DNA of 64,000 nucleotides from Paenibacillus pabuli (GCF_039831995.1 NZ_JBDOIO010000004.1:124001-188000), one strand, 5' to 3'. Counted from the stretch's first letter, positions 18,553 through 26,808 are shown. A program made the numbers and translations. Notes: generated from the sequence alone by a model not told the origin.

Positions 18553-19899
18553 ATGTCATCGCTGGACCCTGTTCTGCTCAGCCGGATTTTGACCGGTCTA
18601 ACCTTGGCTGTACATATTATATTCGCCTCCATCGGCGTAGGCGTTCCGCTAATGATTGCGCTGGCCGAATGGCGGGGGCTTCGAACAAACGATATTCATT
18701 ACACCTTGCTGGCACGTAGATGGGCGCGGGGGTTTGTCATCACCGTGGCCGTAGGTGTCGTCACCGGAACCTCCATCGGTCTGCAGCTTAGCCTACTTTG
18801 GCCGATGTTTATGCGAGTGGCGGGTCAGGCGATCGCGCTGCCGCTGTTTATGGAGACGTTCGCCTTTTTCGTGGAGGCGATCTTTCTGGGAATCTACCTG
18901 TATACATGGGATCGGTTCAAGAAGAAATATACCCACATGCTCCTGCTCATTCCGGTAGCATTGGGATCTTCCGCTTCGGCAATATTTATTACAACCGTGA
19001 ACTCCTTCATGAACCAGCCTCAAGGCTTTACCTTGATAAATGGCATCATGAAGGATATCCACCCGATTGCAGCCATGCTGAACCCGGCTACGCCCACCAA
19101 GGTTTCGCATGTGCTGGGATCCTCGTATACGCTCAGTGCCGGTGTTCTTGCAGGCATCGCTGCGTTCAGTCTGCTGCGTGGCCGTGACCATGTCTATTAC
19201 AAAAAAGCACTTAAGCTCACTACGGTATGTGCCCTTGTATTTGCGGTTAGTACAGTCATGCTTGGCGACTCCTCGGGCAAGTTTCTGGCCAAATACCAGC
19301 CGGAGAAGCTGGCAGCGGCGGAATGGCATTTCAAGACCATGAAGGAAGCCCCGCTCGTCTATGGCGGAATACTTGACGAGAATAATGAGGTGAAATATGC
19401 GATTGAAATTCCATATGCGCTCAGTATTCTCGCTGGAAATCGCCTGGACACTGAAGTGAAGGGACTGGAAGAGTACCCTGCTGATCTGCGGCCGCCGTTG
19501 TCCATTCATTACATGTTTGATCTGAAGGTAACAACAGGTGTGATCATCCTGCTGATTCCTGTCCTGTATGTGTTCCGCCGCTGGCTTCCTGGACGAAAGC
19601 CGTATCCCAAATGGCTTCTGCTCGGTATCGTTTTTCTCGGTCCGCTGGCCATGATCGCCATTGAGCTGGGGTGGATGTTCGCCGAGGTTGGCAGGCAGCC
19701 GTGGATTCTGCGGGGATACATGAAAGTGTCGGAAGCAGCTACTACCTCTACTTCGGTAGGATGGATGCTTGTTCTGTTCATCCTGTTATATCTGGTCCTT
19801 TGTTTTTCTGCTATTCGGGTGCTCAGCAAGCTGTTCCGGAATAAGGAAGCCGAGAAAGAGCTGGAGTCGCTCGGACTTGAGGGAGGGATCGTCCATTGA
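18553..19899 (+). CDS. cydA: cytochrome bd ubiquinol/menaquinol oxidase subunit I
   Basis: Quinol-oxidising subunit that binds haems b558, b595 and d in the cytoplasmic membrane and reduces O2 to water. The 448-residue protein has the short Q-loop form typical of Gram-positive enzymes. Visible are the early haem-ligand His in LAVHIIFASIGVGVP (about residue 21), the GRW-like ARRWARGF, the conserved MFMRVAGQ / LFMETFAFFVEAIFLG region with the membrane Glu residues, and GWMFAEVGRQPW near the C-terminus. GAGGAG precedes the ATG. The stop overlaps the cydB start by four bases, so the two are translationally coupled. No cydDC transporter is in the window. Confidence 0.96.
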   Translation: MSSLDPVLLSRILTGLTLAVHIIFASIGVGVPLMIALAEWRGLRTNDIHYTLLARRWARGFVITVAVGVVTGTSIGLQLSLLWPMFMRVAGQAIALPLFMETFAFFVEAIFLGIYLYTWDRFKKKYTHMLLLIPVALGSSASAIFITTVNSFMNQPQGFTLINGIMKDIHPIAAMLNPATPTKVSHVLGSSYTLSAGVLAGIAAFSLLRGRDHVYYKKALKLTTVCALVFAVSTVMLGDSSGKFLAKYQPEKLAAAEWHFKTMKEAPLVYGGILDENNEVKYAIEIPYALSILAGNRLDTEVKGLEEYPADLRPPLSIHYMFDLKVTTGVIILLIPVLYVFRRWLPGRKPYPKWLLLGIVFLGPLAMIAIELGWMFAEVGRQPWILRGYMKVSEAATTSTSVGWMLVLFILLYLVLCFSAIRVLSKLFRNKEAEKELESLGLEGGIVH

Positions 19900-20930
19900 G
19901 CTTTGAAATTGCAGGCATCGCGATATTATGGACATTTTTGTTTGGATATCTGATTGTGGCTTCCATCGATTTTGGAGCGGGATTTTTCAGTTTCTATAGC
20001 TTGCTCACAGGTCACGAGAACAAAATCCATAACATTATTCAGCGCTACCTGTCGCCGGTGTGGGAAGTGACGAATGTGTTCTTGATCTTTTTCGTAGTAG
20101 GTTTGGTGGGATTCTATCCGGATAGTGCCTTTTATTATGGAACAGCTCTTCTGGTTCCCGGCTCCCTGGCCATTGTGCTGTTAGCTATTCGGGGGGTCTA
20201 CTACGCGTACAATACCTATGGCAATCATGGTAAAAACAGTCGCATCTACATGGCCTTATATGGTGCAACGGGATTATTGATACCGGCTGTCTTCTCCACG
20301 ATTTTGGCCATTTCAGAGGGCGGAATTATTGAGCAGGTTGGAGAGCAGGTATTTTTCCGCTGGGGTGAATTTCTGACGAATCCATATACCTGGTCGGTCG
20401 TACTGCTTGCACTTGTAAGTGTGCTATATATTTCGGCGATGTTTCTGTCCTATTATGCCAAGAGGGCCGAAGATGAGGCCGCATTTGAAGTGCTGAGGGA
20501 ATACGCGCTGCTGTGGAGCTTGCCCACGATCTTTGCCAGCTTCCTGGCGTTCTTGCAGATTAACAAACAGAATCCCGTGCACTTTGAGCAAATGGTCAAT
20601 ATATCGTGGATGTTTATTGCTTCGTTTATTTGTTTTGTTATTGCGGTCTCTCTCGTATGGAAGCGAAAGTACCTTGGGTGGTGCTTTATCGCCGTGATGC
20701 TGCAATTTGCCTTCGCCTGGTATGGATACGGGAGGTCACATCTGCCATACATCCTGTATCCCTACATTAACATCTATGACAGCTTTACCAACCGGACGAT
20801 GGGGATTGCCCTCATTACGGCATTCAGTCTCGGTCTGCTGGTGCTGATTCCATCGCTGATCCTCATCATGAAGCTGTTCCTGTTTGATGCGAATTACGTC
20901 CGTGGCCAATCGGGTAAAAAGAAAGGATGA
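19896..20930 (+). CDS. cydB: cytochrome bd oxidase subunit II
   Basis: Second core subunit of the bd oxidase, without haem ligands of its own, supporting CydA. The 344 residues form about nine membrane helices. The start (TTG inside GTCCATTGAGC) overlaps the cydA stop. The N-terminal ILWTFLFGYLIVASIDFGAGFF and the VWEVTNVFLIFFVVGLVGFYP segment are characteristic of CydB, as is the YGRSHLPYILYPYINIYDS region near the end. A CydS-like gene follows after five bases. Confidence 0.95.
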   Translation: MSFEIAGIAILWTFLFGYLIVASIDFGAGFFSFYSLLTGHENKIHNIIQRYLSPVWEVTNVFLIFFVVGLVGFYPDSAFYYGTALLVPGSLAIVLLAIRGVYYAYNTYGNHGKNSRIYMALYGATGLLIPAVFSTILAISEGGIIEQVGEQVFFRWGEFLTNPYTWSVVLLALVSVLYISAMFLSYYAKRAEDEAAFEVLREYALLWSLPTIFASFLAFLQINKQNPVHFEQMVNISWMFIASFICFVIAVSLVWKRKYLGWCFIAVMLQFAFAWYGYGRSHLPYILYPYINIYDSFTNRTMGIALITAFSLGLLVLIPSLILIMKLFLFDANYVRGQSGKKKG

Positions 20931-20935
20931 ACCTC

Positions 20936-21088
20936 ATGAATCTGGAAGGTGCAACAGGCATTCCGGGGATAACGGGTTTGAGCTTCTTTGAAGAATTCAC
21001 GATCATGTATGCACCGCCGCTAATTATTGTTGCTGCGATTGCGTTTCTGTTCGTGTATCTGGCAGTGTGCAAAAACCCCAAAGATTAA
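20936..21088 (+). CDS. cydS: CydS-like small subunit of cytochrome bd oxidase
   Basis: A 50-residue frame directly after cydB (GAAAGGATG ribosome site) ending in one membrane span: FEEFTIMYAPPLIIVAAI, then AFLFVYLAVCKNPKD. The Y-A-P-P-x-I-V core followed by a hydrophobic helix and a lysine-rich end matches the pattern of the CydS peptide found in the Geobacillus bd oxidase structure, where it is a third subunit. The N-terminal extension of about 17 residues (MNLEGATGIPGITGLS) is longer than that of classical CydS. It was identified by position and pattern, not by alignment. Confidence 0.78.
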   Translation: MNLEGATGIPGITGLSFFEEFTIMYAPPLIIVAAIAFLFVYLAVCKNPKD

Positions 21089-21099
21089 TCCGCTCGCTT

Positions 21100-21125
21100 T
21101 TTTCAAAAAGGCTAAGGTTGGGTTA
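21100..21125 (+). promoter_or_regulatory. SigB-like promoter before the MBL-fold hydrolase
   Basis: TTTTCA, exactly 14 bases, then GGGTTA. This is the rsbV promoter pattern with one change in the -35 box, 30 bases before the ATG at 21155. A candidate only. Confidence 0.4.
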
Positions 21126-21154
21126 AGATATTAGGAAGGGAGGAGGACCCTTTC

Positions 21155-22195
21155 ATGCCGAAAATCCGTTATAACAACATTGATAATGTAAGTACAGACA
21201 AAACGTTGAAGGAATTCAAGCAGTGGAGGGAGCAGCGGCGGAGCAAGGTGAAGGATTATTCGTATACCGTGCCCAAACACCCGCCTGAGCTGGATTATCT
21301 GCATGGTAATCGGGATGAAACGACCATCACCTGGATCGGTCACTCCACTTTTTTTATTCAATATTATGGACTGAACATCGTGACTGACCCCGTGTGGGCC
21401 GAGAAAATGGGATTTCAACGGAGACTGGGTCCCCCTGGTATTCCGATTCAAGATATTCCACCGCTGGATGTCATCCTGATCTCCCATTCGCACTATGATC
21501 ATTTGCATCTAGCTTCATTGCGGAAGTTGGTTACCGCCAAAACCTTGCTTATTGTACCGGATGGGCTTAAACGAAAAATGGTACGCAAGGGCTTCCATCG
21601 CTGCCAAGAGATGAAGTGGTGGGAGCATATCGTACTCGGCGGCGTCAAAATCACCTTTGTCCCGGCACAGCACTGGACCCGCCGGACGTTATTTGATACG
21701 AATACGTCCCACTGGGGCGGATATGTATTGGAGCAGCATCATGCGCTGACGACTTCGTCCGAAGAGAGTGCAGCTGCAAGTGAACAGATCGAACCATCCT
21801 CGGAATTAAGAACGCAGACGTCACAGCAACCAGAGGGACCGCCTGTTTTGTATTTTGTTGGTGATACCGGATACTTTCAGGGGTTCAAAACGATTGGTGA
21901 ACGCTTTGATATCGGTGTTACCTTAATGCCGATTGGTGCCTATGACCCCGAATGGTTTATGACGTCCCAGCACGTGACGCCGGAAGAAGCGCTGAAAGGA
22001 TTCGTGGAGTCCGGTTCACAGCTTATGGTCCCGATGCATTATGGCACGTTTAAACTCGCGGATGATACACCCAAGGAAGCACTGGATCGGCTGGAAGTCG
22101 AGCGTGAACGACTCGGAATCCACAAAGAACGAATTCGGGTGCTTGGACACGGTGAGACCCTGCGTATTCGTCACGAGGATCATAGAAAGAGCTAA
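21155..22195 (+). CDS. MBL-fold metallo-hydrolase (NAPE-PLD / RomA-like)
   Basis: A 346-residue cytoplasmic metal-dependent hydrolase. It has the metallo-beta-lactamase signature SHSHYDHLHLASL (HxHxDH), preceded by TWIGHSTFFIQ and TDPVW, as in N-acyl-phosphatidylethanolamine phospholipase D-like and RomA proteins. Later metal ligands are visible in PAQHWTRRT, FVGDTGYF and MPMHYGTF. An insertion of about 30 residues, rich in Ser/Glu (TSSEESAAASEQIEPSSE), sits between the core motifs. GGGAGGAGG precedes the ATG. The true substrate is unknown; a phosphodiesterase is the family expectation. Confidence 0.85.
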   Translation: MPKIRYNNIDNVSTDKTLKEFKQWREQRRSKVKDYSYTVPKHPPELDYLHGNRDETTITWIGHSTFFIQYYGLNIVTDPVWAEKMGFQRRLGPPGIPIQDIPPLDVILISHSHYDHLHLASLRKLVTAKTLLIVPDGLKRKMVRKGFHRCQEMKWWEHIVLGGVKITFVPAQHWTRRTLFDTNTSHWGGYVLEQHHALTTSSEESAAASEQIEPSSELRTQTSQQPEGPPVLYFVGDTGYFQGFKTIGERFDIGVTLMPIGAYDPEWFMTSQHVTPEEALKGFVESGSQLMVPMHYGTFKLADDTPKEALDRLEVERERLGIHKERIRVLGHGETLRIRHEDHRKS

Positions 22196-22268
22196 CAAAA
22201 GAGGGCTAAATATGCTAAGGTAAGGGTATATCCGCAGCAATTGCACAATTACCAAAACTTTAACGAGT

Positions 22269-22303
22269 AAAAAGCGGCTAATTTTCGAATTTGCCGCTTT
22301 TTT
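22269..22303 (+). terminator. terminator after the MBL-fold gene
   Basis: Perfect AAAAAGCGGC / GCCGCTTTTT stem with T run. Confidence 0.85.
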
Positions 22304-22304
22304 G

Positions 22305-22313
22305 TGTTATAAT
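22305..22313 (+). promoter_or_regulatory. extended -10 promoter of the ABC-F gene
   Basis: TGTTATAAT (extended -10) about 88 bases before the start at 22401. No good -35 box; it abuts the terminator of the preceding gene. Confidence 0.5.
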
Positions 22314-22400
22314 ATGGTGCCAGAATAGGCTACGGGATATTGAATCCATGATTGCTATGAATGCAGTAGCAGATTATTAAAATAAAGGATGGTATGCTTA

Positions 22401-24026
22401 ATGATTAGTACAAGCGGCATCACGCTCCGCTACGGAAAACGTGCACTTTTTGAAGATGTAAATATCAAATTCACGCCAGGCAACTGTTATGGCCTGATCG
22501 GCGCCAACGGAGCCGGCAAATCAACATTCCTGAAAATTTTGTCCGGTGAAATTGAAGCAAACTCGGGAGAGGTGCACATCACCCCGGGCGAACGTATGGC
22601 CGTTTTGAAGCAAAACCACTTTGAATATGATGAGTACCCGGTTCTCGAAACCGTAATTATGGGTCACAGCCGTCTCTACTCCATCATGAAAGAGAAGGAT
22701 GCGCTGTATGCCAAAGCGGACTTTACAGAAGAAGATGGTCTGCGTGCAGGTGAGCTTGAAGGTGAATTCGCCGAGCTGAATGGCTGGGATGCTGAGCCGG
22801 ATGCAGCGGCACTCCTGATCGGTCTCGGTATCGATCGTGATATGCATGAGAAGAAGATGACCGAGCTGAGCGGTAACGAGAAAGTTCGTGTCTTGCTGGC
22901 ACAGGCATTGTTTGGTCGTCCAAACAACCTGCTGCTCGATGAGCCTACCAACCACTTGGATCTTGAATCCATTCAATGGCTCGAGAACTTCCTGATGGAC
23001 TATGAAGGTACAGTTATTGTTGTATCCCATGACCGTCACTTCTTGAATAAAGTATGTACGCACATTGCAGATATCGATTTCGGTAAAATCCAGCTGTACG
23101 TAGGTAACTATGACTTCTGGTACGAGTCCAGCCAATTGGCGCTCGCTTTGCAGCGTGATGCTAACAAGAAAAAAGAAGAAAAGATTAAAGAGCTGCAAGC
23201 CTTTATCCAACGCTTCTCGGCCAATGCGTCTAAATCGAAGCAAGCCACTTCGCGTAAGAAGCAGCTCGATAAAATTACGCTGGATGACCTTCGTCCTTCA
23301 AACCGTAAATACCCGTTCATTAACTTCAAACCTGAGCGTGAGGCAGGCAAGCAATTGTTGACTGTTGACCGTGTAAGCAAATCGGTTGAAGGCGAGAACA
23401 TGCTTAATGATATCAGCTTCGTGGTAAACAAAGGAGATAAAATTGCTTTTGTTGGACCTAACGGGAATGCTAAATCTCTTCTGTTTGATGTTCTAATGGG
23501 AGAAGCGGAAGCAGAAAGCGGCGAATATACTTGGGGGGTAACGACAACCCAGGCGTACTTCCCGAAAGATAACTCCAAATACTTCGACGGCGTAGAGATG
23601 AATCTGGTGGAATGGTTGCGCCAGTATTCCAAAGATCAGGATGAAACGTATCTGCGTGGGTTCCTGGGCCGCATGCTGTTCTCCGGTGAAGAAGCGCTCA
23701 AAAAGGCGAGTGTATTGTCCGGGGGAGAGAAAGTGCGCTGTATGCTGGCGAAAATGATGCAAACCGGTGCGAACGTACTCATTCTGGATGAGCCAACGAA
23801 CCACTTGGATCTCGAATCCATCACGGCACTGAATAATGGTCTGATCGATTTCGACGGCACCATGCTGTTCACTTCCCATGACCATCAGTTCATCCAAACG
23901 ATTGCCAACCGGATTATCGAAATTACGCCAAATGGCATTATTGATCGCCAAATGAGCTATGATGAATATCTGGAAAGTGACGAAATTAAAGAGCTGCGTA
24001 ACAAAATGTATCCAGTTGAAGCTTAA
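22401..24026 (+). CDS. ykpA: ABC-F ATPase, YkpA/YbiT type
   Basis: A soluble protein with two ABC ATPase domains and no membrane part. ABC-F proteins bind the ribosome E site and affect translation. The 541 residues follow B. subtilis YkpA closely. Domain 1 has GANGAGKST, signature LSGNEKVRV and LLLDEPTNHLDL. The inter-domain linker is Lys-rich (KKKEEKIKELQ, SANASKSKQATSRKKQL). Domain 2 has LSGGEKVRC and LILDEPTNHLDL. The second Walker A reads GPNGNAKS, lacking the usual last glycine; B. subtilis YkpA is also degenerate there. The ATG at 22401 has AAAGGATGG upstream. The precise role (translation or antibiotic tolerance) is not evident. Confidence 0.92.
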   Translation: MISTSGITLRYGKRALFEDVNIKFTPGNCYGLIGANGAGKSTFLKILSGEIEANSGEVHITPGERMAVLKQNHFEYDEYPVLETVIMGHSRLYSIMKEKDALYAKADFTEEDGLRAGELEGEFAELNGWDAEPDAAALLIGLGIDRDMHEKKMTELSGNEKVRVLLAQALFGRPNNLLLDEPTNHLDLESIQWLENFLMDYEGTVIVVSHDRHFLNKVCTHIADIDFGKIQLYVGNYDFWYESSQLALALQRDANKKKEEKIKELQAFIQRFSANASKSKQATSRKKQLDKITLDDLRPSNRKYPFINFKPEREAGKQLLTVDRVSKSVEGENMLNDISFVVNKGDKIAFVGPNGNAKSLLFDVLMGEAEAESGEYTWGVTTTQAYFPKDNSKYFDGVEMNLVEWLRQYSKDQDETYLRGFLGRMLFSGEEALKKASVLSGGEKVRCMLAKMMQTGANVLILDEPTNHLDLESITALNNGLIDFDGTMLFTSHDHQFIQTIANRIIEITPNGIIDRQMSYDEYLESDEIKELRNKMYPVEA

Positions 24027-24067
24027 ATTAAATAGAATGATGGGGTTCTGAACTCCATGATAATAAA

Positions 24068-24107
24068 AAAGAACCGCAATCCCTGTTGAAGGAGGTTGCG
24101 GTTCTTT
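24068..24107. terminator. bidirectional terminator
   Basis: AAAGAACCGCAA / TTGCGGTTCTTT, a perfect 12-base stem between the convergent ABC-F gene and the small gene at 24136. Confidence 0.88.
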
Positions 24108-24135
24108 GTCTTGCATAAGCAGATCCGAGATTTCT

Positions 24136-24327
24136 CTAGGATCCACCTGTACGGCGGCGCTGATTGTTGGGCTTTTTATTGTTTTGGCTCTTCATCGCTT
24201 TGGGTCCGCCTTCAAAATAGGCACTGGATTGGTTACCAGAGTTCGCCTGTTGTTTCTTCTGCGCCAGTTTCTGGCGTATGGCATCCTGCAAACTGATTTT
24301 TTTCGGTTCAGTGTTTTCGCTCATCAT
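24136..24327 (-). CDS. small conserved hydrophilic protein, function unknown
   Basis: A 63-residue, Lys/Gln/Asn-rich product (KKISLQDAIRQKLAQKKQQ, then a YFEGGPKAMKSQ motif and a basic tail NNQRRR). GGGAGGG lies just upstream of two consecutive ATG codons. Similar short proteins with an AIRQKLAQKK-type start occur widely in Bacillaceae/Paenibacillaceae as far as I recall, without known function. The basic, low-complexity tail suggests nucleic-acid binding, which is only inference. Confidence 0.7.
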   Translation of the reverse strand: MMSENTEPKKISLQDAIRQKLAQKKQQANSGNQSSAYFEGGPKAMKSQNNKKPNNQRRRTGGS

Positions 24328-24473
24328 TGTTTCCCTCCCGGTCTTACAGTTAAGCCGTCCGAATTGGACGGGATGTACCTATTTTATACGTTTTGCAAAA
24401 GCCCCACAAGGGCAACATGATAATAAGCAGGGATCTTTCACTTTTTGACTGGGCCAACTTTTTTTCTCTAAGC

Positions 24474-24542
24474 CTACAGCCATGCAGCTTGGCAACTTTG
24501 TTTCGGCTTCCCTACAGCCATGCAACTTGGCAACACTGTTTC
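24474..24542. repeat. two imperfect 31-bp direct repeats, 38-bp period
   Basis: CTACAGCCATGCA(G/A)CTTGG followed by CAAC and a TTGTTTC-like end occurs at 24474-24504 and 24512-24542 with a few mismatches. A partial third copy seems to precede (GGCCAACTTTTTTTC at 24452-24466). It lies in the gap between the small minus-strand gene and the CDF transporter. Confidence 0.75.
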
Positions 24543-24616
24543 TATAGACCCACAAGGGTGGCATTTGGTACCATGGAAAAACCGTAATACGAAACGTAAA
24601 AGGAGTGTCGCCCGGT

Positions 24617-25504
24617 TTGAACGCTTATGAAGAAATACGTAAAGGGGAGCGGGGGGCTTGGGTCAGCATCGCAGCCTATCTGATCTTATCCGCCTTTAAG
24701 CTAATCTGTGGATATTTATTCGCTTCCAGCGCATTGCTGGCAGATGGTTTTAATAACCTTACGGATATTGTTGCTTCGGTTGCCGTATTGATTGGACTTC
24801 GGATTTCCCAGAAACCGCCCGATTCAGATCATGCTTATGGGCATTTCAGAGCCGAGACCGTTGCTGCTTTGATTGCTTCCTTCATTATGGCCATGGTTGG
24901 ACTTCAGGTATTAGTTGAAGCAGTACGTTCATGGTATGAGGGGGACTTCGCAGCACCTAACCTGTGGTCTGCAGCTGTGGCTGGGATCTGTGCGGTGGTT
25001 ATGCTGGGCGTATACCGATATAATCATCGCTTGGCTCTGCAGATTAACAATCAGGCCCTTATGGCTGCGGCCAAGGACAATCGGTCAGATGCCTGGGTGA
25101 GTATCGGAGCCGCGGTCGGCATTGTGGGTGCCCAATTTGGATTACCGTGGTTGGACAAGGTAGCTGCAATTGCTGTAGGGCTTCTGATTTGCAAAACGGC
25201 CTGGGAAATATTCCGTGATTCTACGCATCGCTTAACTGACGGATTCGATCAAGATCAATTAACTGATCTTAGATCATCTGTAGCCCGGGTTCCTGGAGTG
25301 GAAATGATCAAGGACGTCAAGGCACGTGTACATGGGAGTCATGTCCTTGTGGATGTAGTCATTGAAGTGGATGGCGGGCTTAGTTTAATTGAAGGTCATC
25401 AGATCTGTGACCAAGTGGAGGAACGACTGAAGCGGTCGCACAATATTATGCATGTTCACGTTCACGTTGAGCCGAGAATGGAAGATTTGGCAGAACATAC
25501 ATGA
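24617..25504 (+). CDS. cation diffusion facilitator metal transporter
   Basis: A CDF-family proton antiporter that exports divalent metal ions (Zn, Cd, Co, Fe or Mn) across the membrane. The 295-residue protein has about six membrane helices and a cytoplasmic C-terminal dimerisation domain (about 205-295). Metal-site motifs are DGFNNLTDIVA in helix 2 and DNRSDAWVS in helix 5. The TTG at 24617 is favoured because AAAGGAG lies 12 bases upstream; GTG 24605 overlaps that site. A His-rich end (HNIMHVHVHVEPRM) matches the C-terminal metal-binding region of this family. The exact metal is not clear. Confidence 0.9.
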   Translation: MNAYEEIRKGERGAWVSIAAYLILSAFKLICGYLFASSALLADGFNNLTDIVASVAVLIGLRISQKPPDSDHAYGHFRAETVAALIASFIMAMVGLQVLVEAVRSWYEGDFAAPNLWSAAVAGICAVVMLGVYRYNHRLALQINNQALMAAAKDNRSDAWVSIGAAVGIVGAQFGLPWLDKVAAIAVGLLICKTAWEIFRDSTHRLTDGFDQDQLTDLRSSVARVPGVEMIKDVKARVHGSHVLVDVVIEVDGGLSLIEGHQICDQVEERLKRSHNIMHVHVHVEPRMEDLAEHT

Positions 25505-25536
25505 ATGATCAGAGGAAGATAGTTGTTTTTCATAAA

Positions 25537-25569
25537 AAGAGGACAGTCGCTATGAGCGCTGTCCTCTTT
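25537..25569. terminator. bidirectional terminator
   Basis: AAAGAGGACAG / CTGTCCTCTTT arms between convergent genes, with T runs on both strands. Confidence 0.88.
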
Positions 25570-25596
25570 ACTTATGTTTAGAACGATTATACGATA

Positions 25597-26064
25597 CTAT
25601 TGAATGGCAACGTGGATCCAGGCTTTGCCTTTCCAAGTGTAAACTTGCACCCATTCGCCGCCATCGAAACCGTCTACAACTTCACCCGTTGTATCGATAA
25701 CTTGGGCACCCAGTGCACCGATTGGTTTGCCGTTAGGTGCATCGTAGAACCAAGTGCGCTCCAGAAGGTTGAGCAGCATGGTAGGTACAAGAACCTCGTC
25801 ACCTGGTTTTACAACAGGCTCGTCAAAGATTTTGTCATCATCCGTGCCATAAGTTGCGCCGGTAACCGTCTCTGCTGTACCTTCAACTGTTTCTACAACC
25901 GGTTTGTTCACTTCAACAGCCGGTGTTGTTTCAGGAGTTGTTGTTGTTGCCTCTGTTGCTGTCTCTGGAGTTACTGTTCCAGTAACCGCTTCCTCAGCAC
26001 CGGCAGCAGCAGCCATTGAACCCATCAAAGTCAAAGCAGCGGCAAAACTTACGATTTTTTTCAT
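25597..26064 (-). CDS. secreted SH3-like cell-wall-associated protein
   Basis: A 155-residue exported protein. The start MKKIVSFAAALTLMGSMA with cleavage near AAAGAEE is a clear signal peptide, and GAGGAGG precedes the ATG at 26064; the frame continues upstream without a ribosome site. A Thr/Glu/Pro-rich spacer (about 30-75) leads to a C-terminal SH3b-like fold (WFYDAPNGKPIGALGAQVID, VQVYTWKGKAWIHV). Such domains usually bind peptidoglycan or proteins at the cell wall. Function not known. Confidence 0.75.
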   Translation of the reverse strand: MKKIVSFAAALTLMGSMAAAAGAEEAVTGTVTPETATEATTTTPETTPAVEVNKPVVETVEGTAETVTGATYGTDDDKIFDEPVVKPGDEVLVPTMLLNLLERTWFYDAPNGKPIGALGAQVIDTTGEVVDGFDGGEWVQVYTWKGKAWIHVAIQ

Positions 26065-26472
26065 TTGTTTTCCTCCTCGAGTTAGGTATGTAATTTGTTG
26101 TTCTGTGTTAAAAGTAACCAAGCAACCACACTTATGAATCAATATTTTAACAATATTTTCTTTAATTCTCCTGAGTCAACCGGAGCAATTGTGGGTATAA
26201 GGGAAGCTTGTAAATATCAGACTTCAGTGGGAGAAAACCGGGCTGACTATGTAAAAAAAGTCCTGTTTGTTGGATAAATAACCGGTTTGAAACGAAATGC
26301 GGATGGAATAGGGAAGAAAGGAGTGTAATACATAATAATTAGATGGGGGACCTTGTGCCCTGAGACAATCGATGCAAAAGAGGCGGACGCATAACAAAAG
26401 CCTAACGGCTTTTGCAAGCACGCTAGGCTTTTGTATGTAATCTGATGAAGATTTGATCAAGAGAAACTTGAT
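26065..26472. other. gene-free stretch upstream of the SH3-like gene
   Basis: About 408 bp between the secreted-protein start and the DUF1328 stop. It holds the leader of the SH3-like gene and, at 26395-26433, a hairpin CAAAAGCCTA / TAGGCTTTTG that likely ends the DUF1328 transcript. An AAGGAG at about 26320 is followed only by stop-rich frames. Confidence 0.5.
26395..26433 (-). terminator. terminator of the DUF1328 gene
   Basis: Ten-base perfect arms CAAAAGCCTA / TAGGCTTTTG, 40 bp downstream of the minus-strand stop codon. Confidence 0.7.
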
Positions 26473-26637
26473 TCATCGCATTCGGCTGCGTCCGGTAATC
26501 AGGGAGATTACAAACAATACAACAAAGATGAAGAAGAGGACTTTGGCAATGGAAGCAGCTGCCTCAACAATACCGAAAAATCCGAAAATCCCTGCAACAA
26601 GTGCAATAATCAGAAATAGTACAGACCATTTCAACAT
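26473..26637 (-). CDS. DUF1328 small membrane protein
   Basis: A 54-residue two-span membrane protein: MLKWSVLFLIIALVAGIFGF, then a Glu-Ala-Ala-Ala turn and VLFFIFVVLFVISLITGR. This is the YtjA/DUF1328 pattern (LxWxxxFxxxAxxAGxxGF..GxA), a family often induced by stress. AAAGGATG precedes the ATG at 26637. A SigB-like promoter lies about 70 bases upstream, divergent from that of the DUF948 gene. The gene was identified by translating the minus strand, since its frame is too short for most ORF cut-offs. Function unknown. Confidence 0.88.
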   Translation of the reverse strand: MLKWSVLFLIIALVAGIFGFFGIVEAAASIAKVLFFIFVVLFVISLITGRSRMR

Positions 26638-26707
26638 GAGTATTCATCCTTTCGTTTTAGGAATATGGGTCAGCGATGTTCATTCCGCCGCCGTGTGTAG
26701 TTGTTCT

Positions 26708-26733
26708 TTAACCTAGGGATTTTGCAATGAAAC
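26708..26733 (-). promoter_or_regulatory. SigB-like promoter of the DUF1328 gene
   Basis: On the minus strand GTTTCA, 14 bases, GGTTAA. The spacing is the same as in the rsbV promoter; the -35 box is identical. Confidence 0.6.
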
Positions 26734-26782
26734 ATCCATACATTTCCCAAAAACAGGAAAGGTTAAAGTTCGTTCTAATTTT

Positions 26783-26808
26783 GTTTCGCGTCTGAAATGG
26801 TCGGGTAA
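26783..26808 (+). promoter_or_regulatory. SigB-like promoter of the DUF948 gene
   Basis: GTTTCG, 14 bases, GGGTAA, about 47 bases before the start at 26855. Close to the SigB consensus GTTTAA-N14-GGGTAT known from Bacillus. Confidence 0.65.

Noticed and set aside
22521..23243. Minus-strand open frame opposite the ABC-F gene
   Set aside because: Shadow of a strongly coding, family-conserved gene; no ribosome site or known domain.
26453..26716. Plus-strand frame opposite DUF1328
   Set aside because: The minus strand encodes a clear DUF1328 protein with ribosome site; the plus frame is its shadow.
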